Shown here: piece after piece, positions 19,647-28,493 of the stretch
How the letters are laid out: every line of letters starts with the position of its first letter
Numbering within the stretch: position 1 is the first letter of the stretch
Assembly (NCBI RefSeq): GCF_000219215.1
Contig: NC_015726.1
Span: forward strand, 3,162,001 to 3,226,000
Length of the DNA: 64,000 nucleotides
Direction: 5' to 3'
Source: Cupriavidus necator N-1
GTDB lineage: Bacteria > Pseudomonadota > Gammaproteobacteria > Burkholderiales > Burkholderiaceae
Position numbers and translations under genes: made by a program
Notes under the pieces: generated by a model
The model's database searches: none
What the model saw: only the letters and a program-made list of their open reading frames with translations
What the model was told of the DNA's origin: nothing

Positions 19647-20336
19647 ATGAGCCGCCGCGCCGACCGCCTGTTCCAGATCGTGCAGGTGCTGCGCGGCCGC
19701 CGCCTGACCACGGCGGCGCTGCTGGCGCAGCGGCTCGGGGTGTCGGAACGCACCGTCTACCGTGATATCCAGGCGCTGTCGCTGTCAGGCGTGCCGGTCG
19801 AGGGCGAGGCCGGCATCGGCTACCGGCTGCGTGCCGACTTCGATGTCCCGCCGCTGATGTTCACCGCCATGGAAGTGGAAGCGCTGGTGGCCGGCCTGCG
19901 CCTCCTGAAAGCCTGGGGCGGCGGCGCGCTGGCCGCCGCGGCCGATCCCGCGCTGGAGAAACTGATGGCTGCGCTGCCGCCGCCGCGTCGGCTGGCTGCG
20001 CAGCAAAGCCGCGTGTTCGCGCCGGAATACGTCAACCAGGCGCATGTGCGCGAGGTCTTCGACGTGGTGCACGGCGCGCTGGGCGAGCAGAAATTGCTGC
20101 TGCTCGACTACTGCGACGTGCAGCAGCGCATCACCGAACGCGTGGTGATGCCGCTGGGCCTGTTCTTCTGGGGCAATGCCTGGCTGCTGGCGGCGTGGTG
20201 CACCACGCGCTCGGACTACCGCAGCTTCCGGCTGGACCGCTGCCGCGCCATCCGCATGCTGGACGACCATTTCCACGAAACGCCCGACCGCTCGCTCAAC
20301 GGCTTTTTGCGCGCGGTGCGCGCCAGCGGCACCTAG
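19647..20336 (+). CDS. HTH (DeoR-type) transcriptional regulator with WYL domain (YafY-like)
   Basis: This 229-residue regulator has an N-terminal winged HTH (RLFQIVQVLRGRRLTTAALL, then LGVSERTVYRDIQALSL; residues about 5-50). It also has a C-terminal WYL ligand-sensing domain with the characteristic VVMPLGLFFWGNAWLLAAWC and YRSFRLDRCRAI. YafY-like proteins often lie beside a small VOC or DGPF protein that they control. It ends 6 nt before the convergent glutathione peroxidase gene. The inverted repeat at 19175-19192 may be its autoregulatory site. Confidence 0.9.
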   Translation: MSRRADRLFQIVQVLRGRRLTTAALLAQRLGVSERTVYRDIQALSLSGVPVEGEAGIGYRLRADFDVPPLMFTAMEVEALVAGLRLLKAWGGGALAAAADPALEKLMAALPPPRRLAAQQSRVFAPEYVNQAHVREVFDVVHGALGEQKLLLLDYCDVQQRITERVVMPLGLFFWGNAWLLAAWCTTRSDYRSFRLDRCRAIRMLDDHFHETPDRSLNGFLRAVRASGT

Positions 20337-20342
20337 TCCTGC

Positions 20343-20837
20343 TCAGGCAGCCGGGTCGGACAGCAGCTTCTCGATATCGGCGCGCAGCTCGTCGGGCTTG
20401 GTGGTCGGCGCATAGCGCTTGAACACCGTGCCGTCGCGGCGCAGCAGGAACTTGGTGAAGTTCCATTTGATGCCCTGGGTACCGAGCACGCCACGCTTTT
20501 CCGTGGTCAGCCACTGGTACAGCGGATGGGCGTCGGCGCCGTTCACGTCGACCTTGGCGAACATCGGGAAGCGCACCGCAAAGCGCGTTTCGCAGAACTG
20601 GCCGATCTGCTGCGCATCGCCCGGCTCCTGCTTGCCGAACTGGTTGCACGGGAAGCCCAGCACCTCCAGGCCGCGCCCGTGGTATTCGTCATAGAGCTTC
20701 TGCAGGCCCTCGTACTGCGGCGTGAACCCGCATTCGCTGGCGGTGTTGACGACCAGCATCACCTTGCCCTGGAACTGCGACAGCGGTACCGGCTGGCCGG
20801 CCAGCGAGTTGGCTTCGAACTGGTAGACATTGCTCAT
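20343..20837 (-). CDS. Glutathione peroxidase family protein
   Basis: This 164-residue thiol peroxidase reduces H2O2 or lipid peroxides. The active-site motif NTASECGFTPQYEGLQ carries cysteine (about residue 36) in place of selenocysteine. GFPCNQFGKQEP and KWNFTKFLL supply the Gln/Trp/Asn of the catalytic tetrad and a second cysteine. Bacterial Cys-type enzymes usually use thioredoxin. The ATG at 20837 has a GAGGAG site; the frame runs on to 20924 but without homology. It lies 55 nt downstream of pilU on the same strand. Confidence 0.93.
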   Translation of the reverse strand: MSNVYQFEANSLAGQPVPLSQFQGKVMLVVNTASECGFTPQYEGLQKLYDEYHGRGLEVLGFPCNQFGKQEPGDAQQIGQFCETRFAVRFPMFAKVDVNGADAHPLYQWLTTEKRGVLGTQGIKWNFTKFLLRRDGTVFKRYAPTTKPDELRADIEKLLSDPAA

Positions 20838-20892
20838 GGCAGACTCCTCTAGGTAGCCCAAGCATACCGCCATGCGCACTGGCGTGCACGAA

Positions 20893-22032
20893 TCAGATGA
20901 CGTTGAGATGCTCGGTGCCGGCACCCAGGTCGGTATCCTTGGCGCTCGCGCTGTGCAGCTTGATCATCAGGCGCAGGTCGTTGAGCGAGTCGGCGTTGCG
21001 CAGCGCGTCCTCGTAGGTGATCTTGCCTTCCTCGTACAGGTCGAACAGCGCCTGGTCGAACGAGACCATGCCCTGCTCGCGCGACTTCTTGATGACTTCC
21101 TTGAGCTCGTGGATCTCGCCCTTGAAGATCAGGTCGGCCACCAGCGGCGTGCCGATCATGATCTCCACCGCCGGCACCCGCCCTTTGCGGCCCGCGCGCG
21201 GCAGCAGGCGCTGCGAGATCATCGCCTTCAGGTTCAGCGACAGGTCGATCAGCAGCTGCTGGCGCTTTTCCTCGGGGAAGAAGTTGACCACGCGGTCGAT
21301 CGCCTGGTTGGCGTTGTTGGCGTGCAGCGTGGCCAGGCACAGGTGGCCGGTCTCGGCGTACTGCATCGCGTACTCCATGGTCTCGCGATCGCGGATTTCG
21401 CCGATCAGGATCACGTCGGGCGCCTGGCGCAACGTGTTCTTCAGCGCCACGTGCCAGGACTCGGTATCGATGCCGACCTCGCGCTGCGTGACGATGCAGT
21501 TCTGGTGCGCGTGCACGTACTCGATCGGATCCTCGATGGTGATGATATGGCCGTACGAATGCGCATTGCGGTGATCCAGCATTGCCGCCAGCGTGGTCGA
21601 CTTGCCCGAGCCGGTGGCACCGGTCACGATCACCAGCCCGCGCTTGGCCATCACCACCTCATGCAGCGTAGCCGGCAGGTCCAGGTCGGCCACCGAGGGG
21701 ATGCGCGTATTGATGGTGCGCACCACCATGCCGGCCTTGCCCTGCTGGATAAAGGCCGACACGCGGAAGCGCCCGGCCTTGGGCGCGGTGATCGCGAAAT
21801 TGCATTCGCGGCTGGTGTCGAAGTCCTGCACCTGGCGCTCGTTCATCACCGAGCGCACCAGGCCCAGCGCCTGGGTCGGGTTCAGCGGCTGCTGCGACAC
21901 CGGCTTGATCTTGCCGTCGACCTTGATCGCCGGCGGGAAGTCAGAAGTGATGAACAGGTCAGAGCCGCGGTTGCTGACCATCAGCTCCAGCAGGTCGTTG
22001 ATGTACTTGGCGGCGGATTCGCGATCGAGCAT
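20893..22032 (-). CDS. pilU: Type IV pilus retraction ATPase PilU
   Basis: This 379-residue cytoplasmic hexameric ATPase is a PilT paralogue that aids pilus retraction and twitching. The Walker A is VTGATGSGKSTTLAAM, with an Asp box at HIITIEDPIEYVH, Walker B VILIGEIRDRETM and a His box at GHLCLATLHANNA. It lacks the AIRNLIRE-type motif of PilT (here LVADLIFKGE), which supports PilU. It follows pilT by 26 nt on the same strand. Confidence 0.95.
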   Translation of the reverse strand: MLDRESAAKYINDLLELMVSNRGSDLFITSDFPPAIKVDGKIKPVSQQPLNPTQALGLVRSVMNERQVQDFDTSRECNFAITAPKAGRFRVSAFIQQGKAGMVVRTINTRIPSVADLDLPATLHEVVMAKRGLVIVTGATGSGKSTTLAAMLDHRNAHSYGHIITIEDPIEYVHAHQNCIVTQREVGIDTESWHVALKNTLRQAPDVILIGEIRDRETMEYAMQYAETGHLCLATLHANNANQAIDRVVNFFPEEKRQQLLIDLSLNLKAMISQRLLPRAGRKGRVPAVEIMIGTPLVADLIFKGEIHELKEVIKKSREQGMVSFDQALFDLYEEGKITYEDALRNADSLNDLRLMIKLHSASAKDTDLGAGTEHLNVI

Positions 22033-22058
22033 GGCAGTGTCCTGCTAGGGAGCGGGCC

Positions 22059-23102
22059 TCAGCCCATGAACGCGTCGGGGTTCTTCGCGATGGCGCGCGC
22101 GTCGTTGTAGCTGATGACGCTGCGCTTGATCAGGTCAGACAGGCACTGGTCCAGCGTCTGCATGCCCAGCCCGCTGCTGGTCTGCATCATCGAGTACATC
22201 TGCGCGATCTTGTTCTCGCGGATCAGGTGGCGGATCGCGGGCGTGGCGATCATGATCTCGTGCGCGGCGGTGCGGCCATTGCCGTCGCGCGTCTTCAGCA
22301 GCGTCTGCGAGATCACCGCCTCCAGCGATTCCGACAGCATGGTGCGCACCATGTCCTTCTCTTCGGGCGGGAACACATCGACCACCCGGTCGATGGTCTT
22401 GGCCGCGGAGCTGGTGTGCAGCGTGCCGAAGACCAGGTGGCCGGTCTCGGCCGCGGTCAGCGCCAGGCGGATGGTTTCCAGGTCGCGCAGCTCACCCACC
22501 AGGATCACGTCCGGGTCTTCACGCAGTGCCGAGCGCAGCGCGTTGGCAAACGAATGCGTATGCGGCCCCAGCTCGCGCTGGTTGATCAGGCTCTTCTTGG
22601 AGCTGTGCACGAATTCGATCGGGTCCTCCACCGTGAGGATGTGGCCCATGTCGCTTTCGTTGCGATGGTCGACCATCGCCGCCAGCGTGGTGGACTTGCC
22701 CGAGCCGGTCGGGCCCGTTACCAGCACCAGCCCGCGCGGCTTCATGCACAGGTCGGCAAACACCGCGGGCGCGCGCAGCTCTTCGAGCGTGAGCACCTTG
22801 GAGGGAATGGTACGGAACACCGCGGCGGCGCCGCGCTGGGTGTTATAGGCATTGACCCGGAAGCGGGACAGGCCGGCGATCTCGAACGAGAAATCGATTT
22901 CGAGGCGTTCTTCGTAGGCCTTGCGCTGGGTGTCGCTCATGATGTCGTACACCATGGCGTGGACATCCTTGTGCGTCATCGAGGCGACGTTGATCCGGCG
23001 CATGTCGCCGTGGATCCGCACCATCGGCGGCATGTCCGCGGAGAGATGAAGATCAGACGCCTTGTTCTTGACAGCGAAAGCCAATAGCTGCGCGATGTCC
23101 AT
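22059..23102 (-). CDS. pilT: Type IV pilus twitching motility ATPase PilT
   Basis: This 347-residue retraction motor disassembles pili at the inner membrane. It contains Walker A (VTGPTGSGKSTTLAAM), Asp box (HILTVEDPIEFVH), Walker B (VILVGELRDLETI), His box (GHLVFGTLHTSSA) and the PilT hallmark AIRHLIREN (canonical AIRNLIRE). It is divergent from yggS across 64 nt and cotranscribed with pilU. yggS-proC beside pilTU is a common proteobacterial arrangement. Confidence 0.97.
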   Translation of the reverse strand: MDIAQLLAFAVKNKASDLHLSADMPPMVRIHGDMRRINVASMTHKDVHAMVYDIMSDTQRKAYEERLEIDFSFEIAGLSRFRVNAYNTQRGAAAVFRTIPSKVLTLEELRAPAVFADLCMKPRGLVLVTGPTGSGKSTTLAAMVDHRNESDMGHILTVEDPIEFVHSSKKSLINQRELGPHTHSFANALRSALREDPDVILVGELRDLETIRLALTAAETGHLVFGTLHTSSAAKTIDRVVDVFPPEEKDMVRTMLSESLEAVISQTLLKTRDGNGRTAAHEIMIATPAIRHLIRENKIAQMYSMMQTSSGLGMQTLDQCLSDLIKRSVISYNDARAIAKNPDAFMG

Positions 23103-23103
23103 C

Positions 23104-23109
23104 TATAAT
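23104..23109 (+). promoter_or_regulatory. Candidate -10 box for yggS-proC
   Basis: A perfect TATAAT lies between pilT and yggS, 57 nt upstream of the yggS ATG. No good -35 hexamer is found 16-18 nt upstream; TTGACA occurs but about 30 nt away, inside pilT. This would therefore be an activator-assisted promoter at best. Confidence 0.4.
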
Positions 23110-23166
23110 GACCCCACCCTGAGTTATCAGTACTTTGCGTACTTTCTTTTGTATGTTCGCCGGATT

Positions 23167-23862
23167 ATGTCTGTAATTGCCGCCAACTTGCAAGCCGTTC
23201 ACCAGCGCATCGCGGCGGCCGCACAACAAGCCGGCAGACAGCCCACGGACATCGCCCTGCTGGCCGTTTCCAAGACCGTTTCCCCCGACCGCATAAGGGC
23301 CGCATACGCCGCCGGACAGCTTGCCTTCGGCGAAAACTACGTCCAGGAAGGCGTCGACAAGATCGCCGCGCTGGCCGACCTGCGCCACCGCCTGCAATGG
23401 CATTTCATCGGTCCGCTGCAAAGCAACAAGACCCGGCTGGTGGCGGAGCATTTCGACTGGGTGCACGCCGTCGACCGGCTCAGGATCGCCGAGCGGCTGT
23501 CGGCCCAGCGCCCGGCCGGCATGGCGGCGCTGCAGGTCTGCATCCAGGTCAATATCAGCGGCGAAGCCAGCAAGAGCGGCGTCGCCCCGGCAGAGGTACC
23601 CGCCCTGGCACATACCGTCGCCGCGCTGCCCGGCCTGCGTCTGCGCGGGCTGATGGCCATCCCCGAGCCTGAGGACGACCTCGCCGCGCAGCGCCGCCCG
23701 TTCGCGGCCATGCGCGCCATGCTGCAGGCGCTGCGCGCCGACGGCCTGGACCTCGACACCCTGTCGATGGGCATGTCGGGCGACATGGAAGCCGCCATCG
23801 CCGAGGGCGCCACGCTGGTGCGGATCGGCACCGCCATTTTTGGAGCGCGCCAGTACCCGTAG
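23167..23862 (+). CDS. PLP homeostasis protein YggS (PLPBP/PROSC family)
   Basis: This 231-residue cytosolic PLP-binding protein has an alanine-racemase-like barrel and no known catalysis. It controls vitamin B6 and amino-acid pools. The PLP lysine lies in IALLAVSKTVSPDRIR (about residue 36). Other family motifs are FGENYVQEGVDKI, LQWHFIGPLQSNKTR, QVNISGEASKSG and TLSMGMSGDMEAAI. It is divergent from pilT and 56 nt upstream of proC, a widely conserved pair. Confidence 0.95.
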   Translation: MSVIAANLQAVHQRIAAAAQQAGRQPTDIALLAVSKTVSPDRIRAAYAAGQLAFGENYVQEGVDKIAALADLRHRLQWHFIGPLQSNKTRLVAEHFDWVHAVDRLRIAERLSAQRPAGMAALQVCIQVNISGEASKSGVAPAEVPALAHTVAALPGLRLRGLMAIPEPEDDLAAQRRPFAAMRAMLQALRADGLDLDTLSMGMSGDMEAAIAEGATLVRIGTAIFGARQYP

Positions 23863-23918
23863 CCCAGTCATTTTCCCTGCAAGCCGAGTCCATTCCCTTC
23901 AAGCCCCAACGGATCCCC

Positions 23919-24755
23919 ATGCTCGATACCCTTACCTTTGGCTTTCTCGGCGGCGGCAACATGGCCACCGCACTGATCGGCGGCCTGATCGCCCGCGGCG
24001 TGCCGGCCGGCTCGATCCGCGTGGTCGACCCCTTCCCCGAGGCCCAGCAACGCCTGGCGCGCGACCTCGGCGTGCATGCCGCCGGGGCGCCGGATGCCGC
24101 CTTCGGCGCCAGCGACGTGCTGGTGCTGGCAGTCAAGCCGCAGCAGTTCCGCGACGCCGCGGCGCAGCTGCTGCCGATCCTGCCGGCCAGCGGCAAGGGC
24201 AACCTGGTGATCAGCGTGGCCGCCGGCATCCGGCTGCAGGACATGCAGCGCTGGCTGGACGGGCGCACCCGGCTGGTGCGGGCGATGCCGAATACGCCGG
24301 CGCTGGCTGGCATGGGCATGACGGGGCTGGCCGCCCCGGCCGGGCTGTCGGCCGAAGACCGCGCGATTGCCAGCGCCGTGGCCGAGGCCGTCGGCAAATG
24401 CGTGTGGGTGGATGGGGATGACCAGATCGATGCGGTCACCGCCATTTCCGGCAGTGGGCCGGCCTATGTCTTCTACTTTATCGAGGCAATGGAACGCGCT
24501 GCCACGGAGCTGGGCCTTACCGCGGAGCAAGGCCGCGAACTGGCGGTGGAGACCTTCCGTGGCGCTGCTACCCTGGCCGGGCAGTCTTCCGAGCCGGTGT
24601 CAACGCTGCGTGAGCGCGTGACGTCCAAGGGCGGCACCACCTATGCGGCGCTGACGTCGATGGAGGCTTCGGGAATTGGTGACGCGTTCGTGCGCGCGAT
24701 GCGTGCCGCCGCAGCGCGGGGCAAGGAGATGGGGGCGGAGTTCGGGAAGGATTGA
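23919..24755 (+). CDS. proC: Pyrroline-5-carboxylate reductase
   Basis: ProC catalyses the last step of proline synthesis, NAD(P)H reduction of pyrroline-5-carboxylate. The 278 residues have an N-terminal Rossmann motif (FGFLGGGNMATALIGGL), AVKPQQFRDA, RAMPNTPALAGMG and the C-terminal signature ISGSGPAYVFYFIEAM followed by SKGGTTYAAL. It lies downstream of yggS. proA, another proline gene, is at 56.8 kb. A palindromic element lies just past the stop. Confidence 0.97.
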   Translation: MLDTLTFGFLGGGNMATALIGGLIARGVPAGSIRVVDPFPEAQQRLARDLGVHAAGAPDAAFGASDVLVLAVKPQQFRDAAAQLLPILPASGKGNLVISVAAGIRLQDMQRWLDGRTRLVRAMPNTPALAGMGMTGLAAPAGLSAEDRAIASAVAEAVGKCVWVDGDDQIDAVTAISGSGPAYVFYFIEAMERAATELGLTAEQGRELAVETFRGAATLAGQSSEPVSTLRERVTSKGGTTYAALTSMEASGIGDAFVRAMRAAAARGKEMGAEFGKD

Positions 24756-24773
24756 GCGCTATCTTGCCCGACT

Positions 24774-24810
24774 GTTTGCTCCCTCTCCTGCAAGCGGGAG
24801 GGGAGCAAAC
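24774..24810. repeat. GC-rich palindromic repeat, copy 2
   Basis: GTTTGCTCCCTCTCCTGC, an AA loop and GCGGGAGGGGAGCAAAC form an imperfect hairpin between the convergent ends of proC and ubiA. It shares the AGCAAAC flank and stem sequence with copies at 5522 and 58157. Its position suggests it also helps terminate both transcripts. Confidence 0.72.
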
Positions 24811-24823
24811 CGGCAGGATTTAA

Positions 24824-25681
24824 TCACCGAATCGCATAAGCCACCGCCGTCCCCGCAAACACACAAGCCCCCAGCCAGTTGTTATGCCGGAACGCCGCGA
24901 AACACCGCATCCGGTCCCGATCGCGAATCAGCGTGTAGTGATACCCGGCGCAACCCGCCGCCGCCACCAGCCCCACCCAGTAAGGCCACCCCAGCCCCAG
25001 CAGCACCCCCGCCCACGCCATCAGCGCCAGGAAGGCAGCGTAGCAGAGCATGATCGCCGCCACGTCGAAGCGGCCAAAGGTAATGGCTGAAGTCTTCATG
25101 CCGATCAGGAGATCGTCGTCGCGATCGACCATCGCATACGCCGTGTCATACGCCACCGCCCAGAACACATTGGCCAGCAGCATCATCCACGCCACCGGCG
25201 GCACCTGGTCCTGGATCGCGGCAAAGGCCATCGGGATACCAAAGCCAAACGCGATGCCAAGATAAGCCTGCGGAATCGCAAAGAAGCGCTTGAAGAACGG
25301 GTAAGTGCCCGCCACCACCGCCGCCACCACCGCCAGCCATTTGGTCAGCGCATTGAGCGGCAGCACCAGCGCAAAGGCCACCAGCGCCAGCACGGCGGCC
25401 ACGGCCAGCGCTTCCCATGCGGCGATCTTGCCCGCGGTCAGCGGCCGCTCCCTTGTGCGCTTGACGTGCTTGTCGAAGTCGCGGTCGGCCCAGTCGTTGA
25501 TGGCGCAGCCAGCCGAGCGCATCAGGAAGGTGCCCGCCACGAAGATCCAGAACAGCCCCCATGCCGGCGGCCCGCCCGCGGCCATCCACATGGCCCACAG
25601 CGTCGGCCACAGCAGCAGCAGCGTGCCGATCGGCTTGTCGATGCGCACCAGGCGCGCGTAGAGGGAAAGGCGTTCAAGCAT
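24824..25681 (-). CDS. ubiA: 4-hydroxybenzoate octaprenyltransferase
   Basis: UbiA attaches the polyprenyl chain to 4-hydroxybenzoate in ubiquinone synthesis at the inner membrane. The 285-residue protein is polytopic (about eight helices) and has both Asp-rich motifs: [20 protein letters not shown] (about 69-88) and [20 protein letters not shown] (about 190-209). [18 protein letters not shown] near the N-terminus is also typical. The ATG at 25681 gives the family N-terminus ([11 protein letters not shown]). It converges on proC. Confidence 0.95.
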   Translation of the reverse strand: MLERLSLYARLVRIDKPIGTLLLLWPTLWAMWMAAGGPPAWGLFWIFVAGTFLMRSAGCAINDWADRDFDKHVKRTRERPLTAGKIAAWEALAVAAVLALVAFALVLPLNALTKWLAVVAAVVAGTYPFFKRFFAIPQAYLGIAFGFGIPMAFAAIQDQVPPVAWMMLLANVFWAVAYDTAYAMVDRDDDLLIGMKTSAITFGRFDVAAIMLCYAAFLALMAWAGVLLGLGWPYWVGLVAAAGCAGYHYTLIRDRDRMRCFAAFRHNNWLGACVFAGTAVAYAIR

Positions 25682-25822
25682 GGGCGTGGGCGGCAACGGC
25701 GAGAGGGTCTGCACAGCGCGGATCCGGGAAGGAGGATTCAATGAAAACGCGCCGCAGCCCGGACGGTTGCGACGCGCAGTGCCGGCCGCCACTGAAGGGC
25801 AGCCGGAGGTGGCCGGCAGGCC

Positions 25823-26308
25823 TCAGGCCAGCATCGCGCGCAGCATCCACGCGGTCTTTTCATGCGTCTGCATGCGCTGGGTCAGCAGGTCGGCCGACGG
25901 CTCGTCGCCGGCGGCGTCGATCACCGGGAAGAGCGAGCGCGCGGTGCGCACCACGGCTTCCTGGCCTTCGACCAGCTTGCGGATCATGTCGGTGGCCTCG
26001 GGCACGCCCTCTTCCTCCGCGATCGACGACAGGCGGGCGTATTCCTTGTAGGTGCCCGGTGCCGGGTAGCCCAGCGCGCGGATACGCTCGGCGATCGAGT
26101 CCACGGCGAGCGCCAGCTCGGTGTACTGGGTCTCGAACATCAGATGCAGCGTATTGAACATGGGACCCGTCACGTTCCAGTGGAAGTTATGGGTCTTGAG
26201 GTAGAGGGTGTAGGTGTCCGCCAGCAGCTTGGACAGGCCTTCCGCGATCTTCTTGCGGTCCTTGTCGGAAATACCGATATTCACGCTCATCTCATTCTTC
26301 TTTGCCAT
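25823..26308 (-). CDS. dps: Dps family DNA-binding ferritin-like protein
   Basis: The 161-residue product forms dodecamers that oxidise Fe2+ with H2O2 and protect DNA. The ferroxidase motif [18 protein letters not shown] and downstream [16 protein letters not shown] hold the inter-subunit di-iron ligands (His, His, Asp, Glu). The short Lys-rich N-terminus (MAKKNEM) may contact DNA. The ATG at 26308 is preceded by GGAG. It is downstream of katA on the same strand with a small membrane gene between, and belongs to the probable OxyR peroxide regulon. Confidence 0.95.
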   Translation of the reverse strand: MAKKNEMSVNIGISDKDRKKIAEGLSKLLADTYTLYLKTHNFHWNVTGPMFNTLHLMFETQYTELALAVDSIAERIRALGYPAPGTYKEYARLSSIAEEEGVPEATDMIRKLVEGQEAVVRTARSLFPVIDAAGDEPSADLLTQRMQTHEKTAWMLRAMLA

Positions 26309-26400
26309 GGTAAATACACTCCGTTCTGGTAAAGCCACGAGGGGCGCCGCCGGGCTTGCCATGTTTCGGGGCCGGGCGGCGCAGTACCCGCATTATTGCA

Positions 26401-26598
26401 TTAGCCGGCGATCCCGGCCAAACCCCGGGCCACCTCGCTGAACATCACGGCCGCGCCGAGCACGATCACGGCGGCGCCGATTTCCTTGCGCCACAGCTTG
26501 TGGCGCAGCCGCGCGGCGTCGGCGCGCCCGGGCTGGTCGTGCCCGTCGTGCCACAGCTGCCGCCACTCGTCGATAAACAACCGGATCATCGCCATCAT
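26401..26598 (-). CDS. Small hypothetical protein with one membrane segment
   Basis: A 65-residue frame lies between katA and dps. It starts MMAMIRLFIDEW with GGAG 8 nt upstream. The N-terminal half is charged and Trp/His-rich (DEWRQLWHDGHDQ). One hydrophobic stretch lies near residues 40-60 (IGAAVIVLGAAVMF). I recognise no family. The ribosome site, compact spacing and sensible topology support a real gene, possibly co-induced with katA and dps. A chance open frame in GC-rich DNA cannot be excluded. Confidence 0.55.
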   Translation of the reverse strand: MMAMIRLFIDEWRQLWHDGHDQPGRADAARLRHKLWRKEIGAAVIVLGAAVMFSEVARGLAGIAG

Positions 26599-26648
26599 CG
26601 TTCTCCGCGGCGCGGCAGCCCGCCAGGGGCGCCGCGCCAGGCTGCCGC

Positions 26649-28091
26649 TTACTTCAGGTTGAGCGCGCGCTTCACGCCCTCGCCGTAGGCCGGGTCGGCC
26701 TTGGTGAAGTGCTCCAGCTGCACGCGCACGATCGCCTCAGGCACGCCCTGCATGGCCGCCGCGACATTGGCGAACAGGCGCTGGCGCTGGCCCTCGTCGA
26801 ACAGGCGGAACAGCGCGCCGGGCTGGCTGTAGTAGTCCGGGTCGACGCGGTGGTCCCAGTGGTCGGCGGCGCCATCCAGTGCCAGCGGCGGCTCGATCGC
26901 GCGTTCGCTGGCGGCGTAGGCGCTTTCGCGGTTGGGCTCATAGTTGAGCTTGCCGCCCTGGTTGCCGTCCACGCGCATCGCGCCGTCACGGTGGAAGCTG
27001 TTGTGGAACGGGCATTTCGGTGCATTCACCGGGATCTGGTTGTGGTTGATCCCCAGGCGGTAGCGCTGCGTGTCGCCGTACGAGAACAGCCGTCCCTGCA
27101 GCATCTTGTCGGGCGAGAAGCCGATGCCCGGCACGATATTGGCCGGATTCATCGCCACCTGCTCGACCTCGGCAAAGTAGTTGTCCGGGTTGCGGTTGAG
27201 CTCGAGCACGCCCACGTCGATCAGCGGGTAGTCCTTGTGCGGCCAGACCTTGGTCAGGTCGAACGGATTGATGTGGTACTTGGCCGCATCGGCCTCCGGC
27301 ATGACCTGCACGCGCAGGTTCCAGCGCGGAAAATTGCCTTGCTCGATGTTCTCGAACAGGTCGCGCTGCGCGCTTTCGCGGTCCGTTGCCACGACCTTGG
27401 CCGCTTCTTCATTGGTCCAGTTGGCGATGCCCTGCTGCGACTTGAAGTGGAACTTGACCCAGAAGCGCTCGTTGTTGGCGTTGATGAACGAGTACGTGTG
27501 CGAGCCGAAGCCGTGGATCTGGCGGTAGTTCTGCGGCAGGCCGCGGTCGCTCATCAGGATGGTGACCTGGTGCAGCGATTCCGGATGGCGCGACCAGAAG
27601 TCCCACACCGCGATCGGGTCGCGCAGGTTGGTGCGCGGATTCCGCTTCTGCGTGTGGATAAAGTCCGGGAATTTGAGCGGGTCGCGCACGAAGAACACTG
27701 GGGTGTTATTGCCGACCACGTCCCAGTTGCCTTCGTCGGTGTAGAACTTGATCGAGAAACCGCGCACGTCGCGCTCGGCATCGGCCGCGCCGCGTTCGCC
27801 GGCCACGGTCGAGAAGCGGATGAACAGCGGCGTTTCCTTGCCGACCTGGGCAAAGACCGAAGCCTTGGTGTACCTGGTGATGTCGTGGGTGATCCTGAGC
27901 GTGCCATAGGCGCCGGAGCCCTTGGCATGCACGCGCCGCTCGGGGATGACCTCGCGGTCGAAGTGGGCCAGCTTTTCGAGGAACCAGACATCCTGCAGCA
28001 GCATCGGGCCGCGCGGGCCTGCCGTCTGCGAGTTCTGGTTATCGGCGACGGGTACGCCGGCGGCAGTGGTAAGGGTGTCCTTCTTGCTCAT
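26649..28091 (-). CDS. katA: Catalase (monofunctional, heme, small subunit)
   Basis: This 480-residue clade 3-type catalase dismutates H2O2. The active-site block is [20 protein letters not shown], holding the catalytic His, with the Asn in [11 protein letters not shown]. The proximal heme ligand Tyr lies in [14 protein letters not shown] near residue 340. NADPH-type residues are not assessed. oxyR lies 402 nt upstream on the same strand, and dps is downstream, consistent with peroxide induction by OxyR. Confidence 0.97.
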   Translation of the reverse strand: MSKKDTLTTAAGVPVADNQNSQTAGPRGPMLLQDVWFLEKLAHFDREVIPERRVHAKGSGAYGTLRITHDITRYTKASVFAQVGKETPLFIRFSTVAGERGAADAERDVRGFSIKFYTDEGNWDVVGNNTPVFFVRDPLKFPDFIHTQKRNPRTNLRDPIAVWDFWSRHPESLHQVTILMSDRGLPQNYRQIHGFGSHTYSFINANNERFWVKFHFKSQQGIANWTNEEAAKVVATDRESAQRDLFENIEQGNFPRWNLRVQVMPEADAAKYHINPFDLTKVWPHKDYPLIDVGVLELNRNPDNYFAEVEQVAMNPANIVPGIGFSPDKMLQGRLFSYGDTQRYRLGINHNQIPVNAPKCPFHNSFHRDGAMRVDGNQGGKLNYEPNRESAYAASERAIEPPLALDGAADHWDHRVDPDYYSQPGALFRLFDEGQRQRLFANVAAAMQGVPEAIVRVQLEHFTKADPAYGEGVKRALNLK

Positions 28092-28493
28092 CTTTTCCTC
28101 TTGGTGGGTAGGCTGAAAGGGATCGCTGCGTCAGAGCGCGGCGGCATAGCAGGCAAGGCAATCGAGCAGGCAGCGCCCCATGCGGAGGGGAAACGGGCGC
28201 TTGTTGGTTGTTGTTCGAGAGAACTGGACGCTGGCGCTCATCATCGGATCCTGTCCCAGGTCGATGCCATCTGCAGCGACACGAGTCAGCCTACCAATGA
28301 TCTATCGAATAGAGAATTCAATTATTTGTACCTATGCATTAGGTCAAATCTATCGGGGATTTCTGCAACTTATCGCAGCGGAAAATGACCGCCCGAAGAC
28401 AGGTAGCGCCGTGGCGGGGCCGGAAATGACGACGGCCGCAGCGGAATCTCCGGTGCGGCCGTGGGAATTGCCGGTACTGCAGGGGTAAGACAA
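28092..28493. other. AT-rich katA upstream region
   Basis: This gap of about 400 nt between oxyR and katA is the most AT-rich stretch of the window (about 28295-28380). It holds several ATAG/CTAT elements expected of OxyR targets, listed separately. A perfect 9-bp inverted repeat (28432-28440 with 28454-28462, ACGGCCGCA arms) lies just past the oxyR stop. It could be a hairpin ending the oxyR transcript, although no T-run follows. No convincing gene is present. Confidence 0.55.
28339..28353 (-). promoter_or_regulatory. Candidate OxyR half-site upstream of katA
   Basis: On the minus strand ATAGATTTGACCTAA matches the OxyR motif ATAGNTNNNANCTAT at 9 of 10 defined positions. A weaker second match (ATAGGTACAAATAAT) overlaps the same AT-rich tract just downstream, but at 3-nt instead of the canonical 7-nt spacing. 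The site is about 250 nt from the katA start. Confidence 0.4.

Noticed and set aside
28180..28488. Plus-strand frame of 102 codons between katA and oxyR
   Set aside because: It overlaps the AT-rich regulatory region and the hairpin, and has no homology or good ribosome site.
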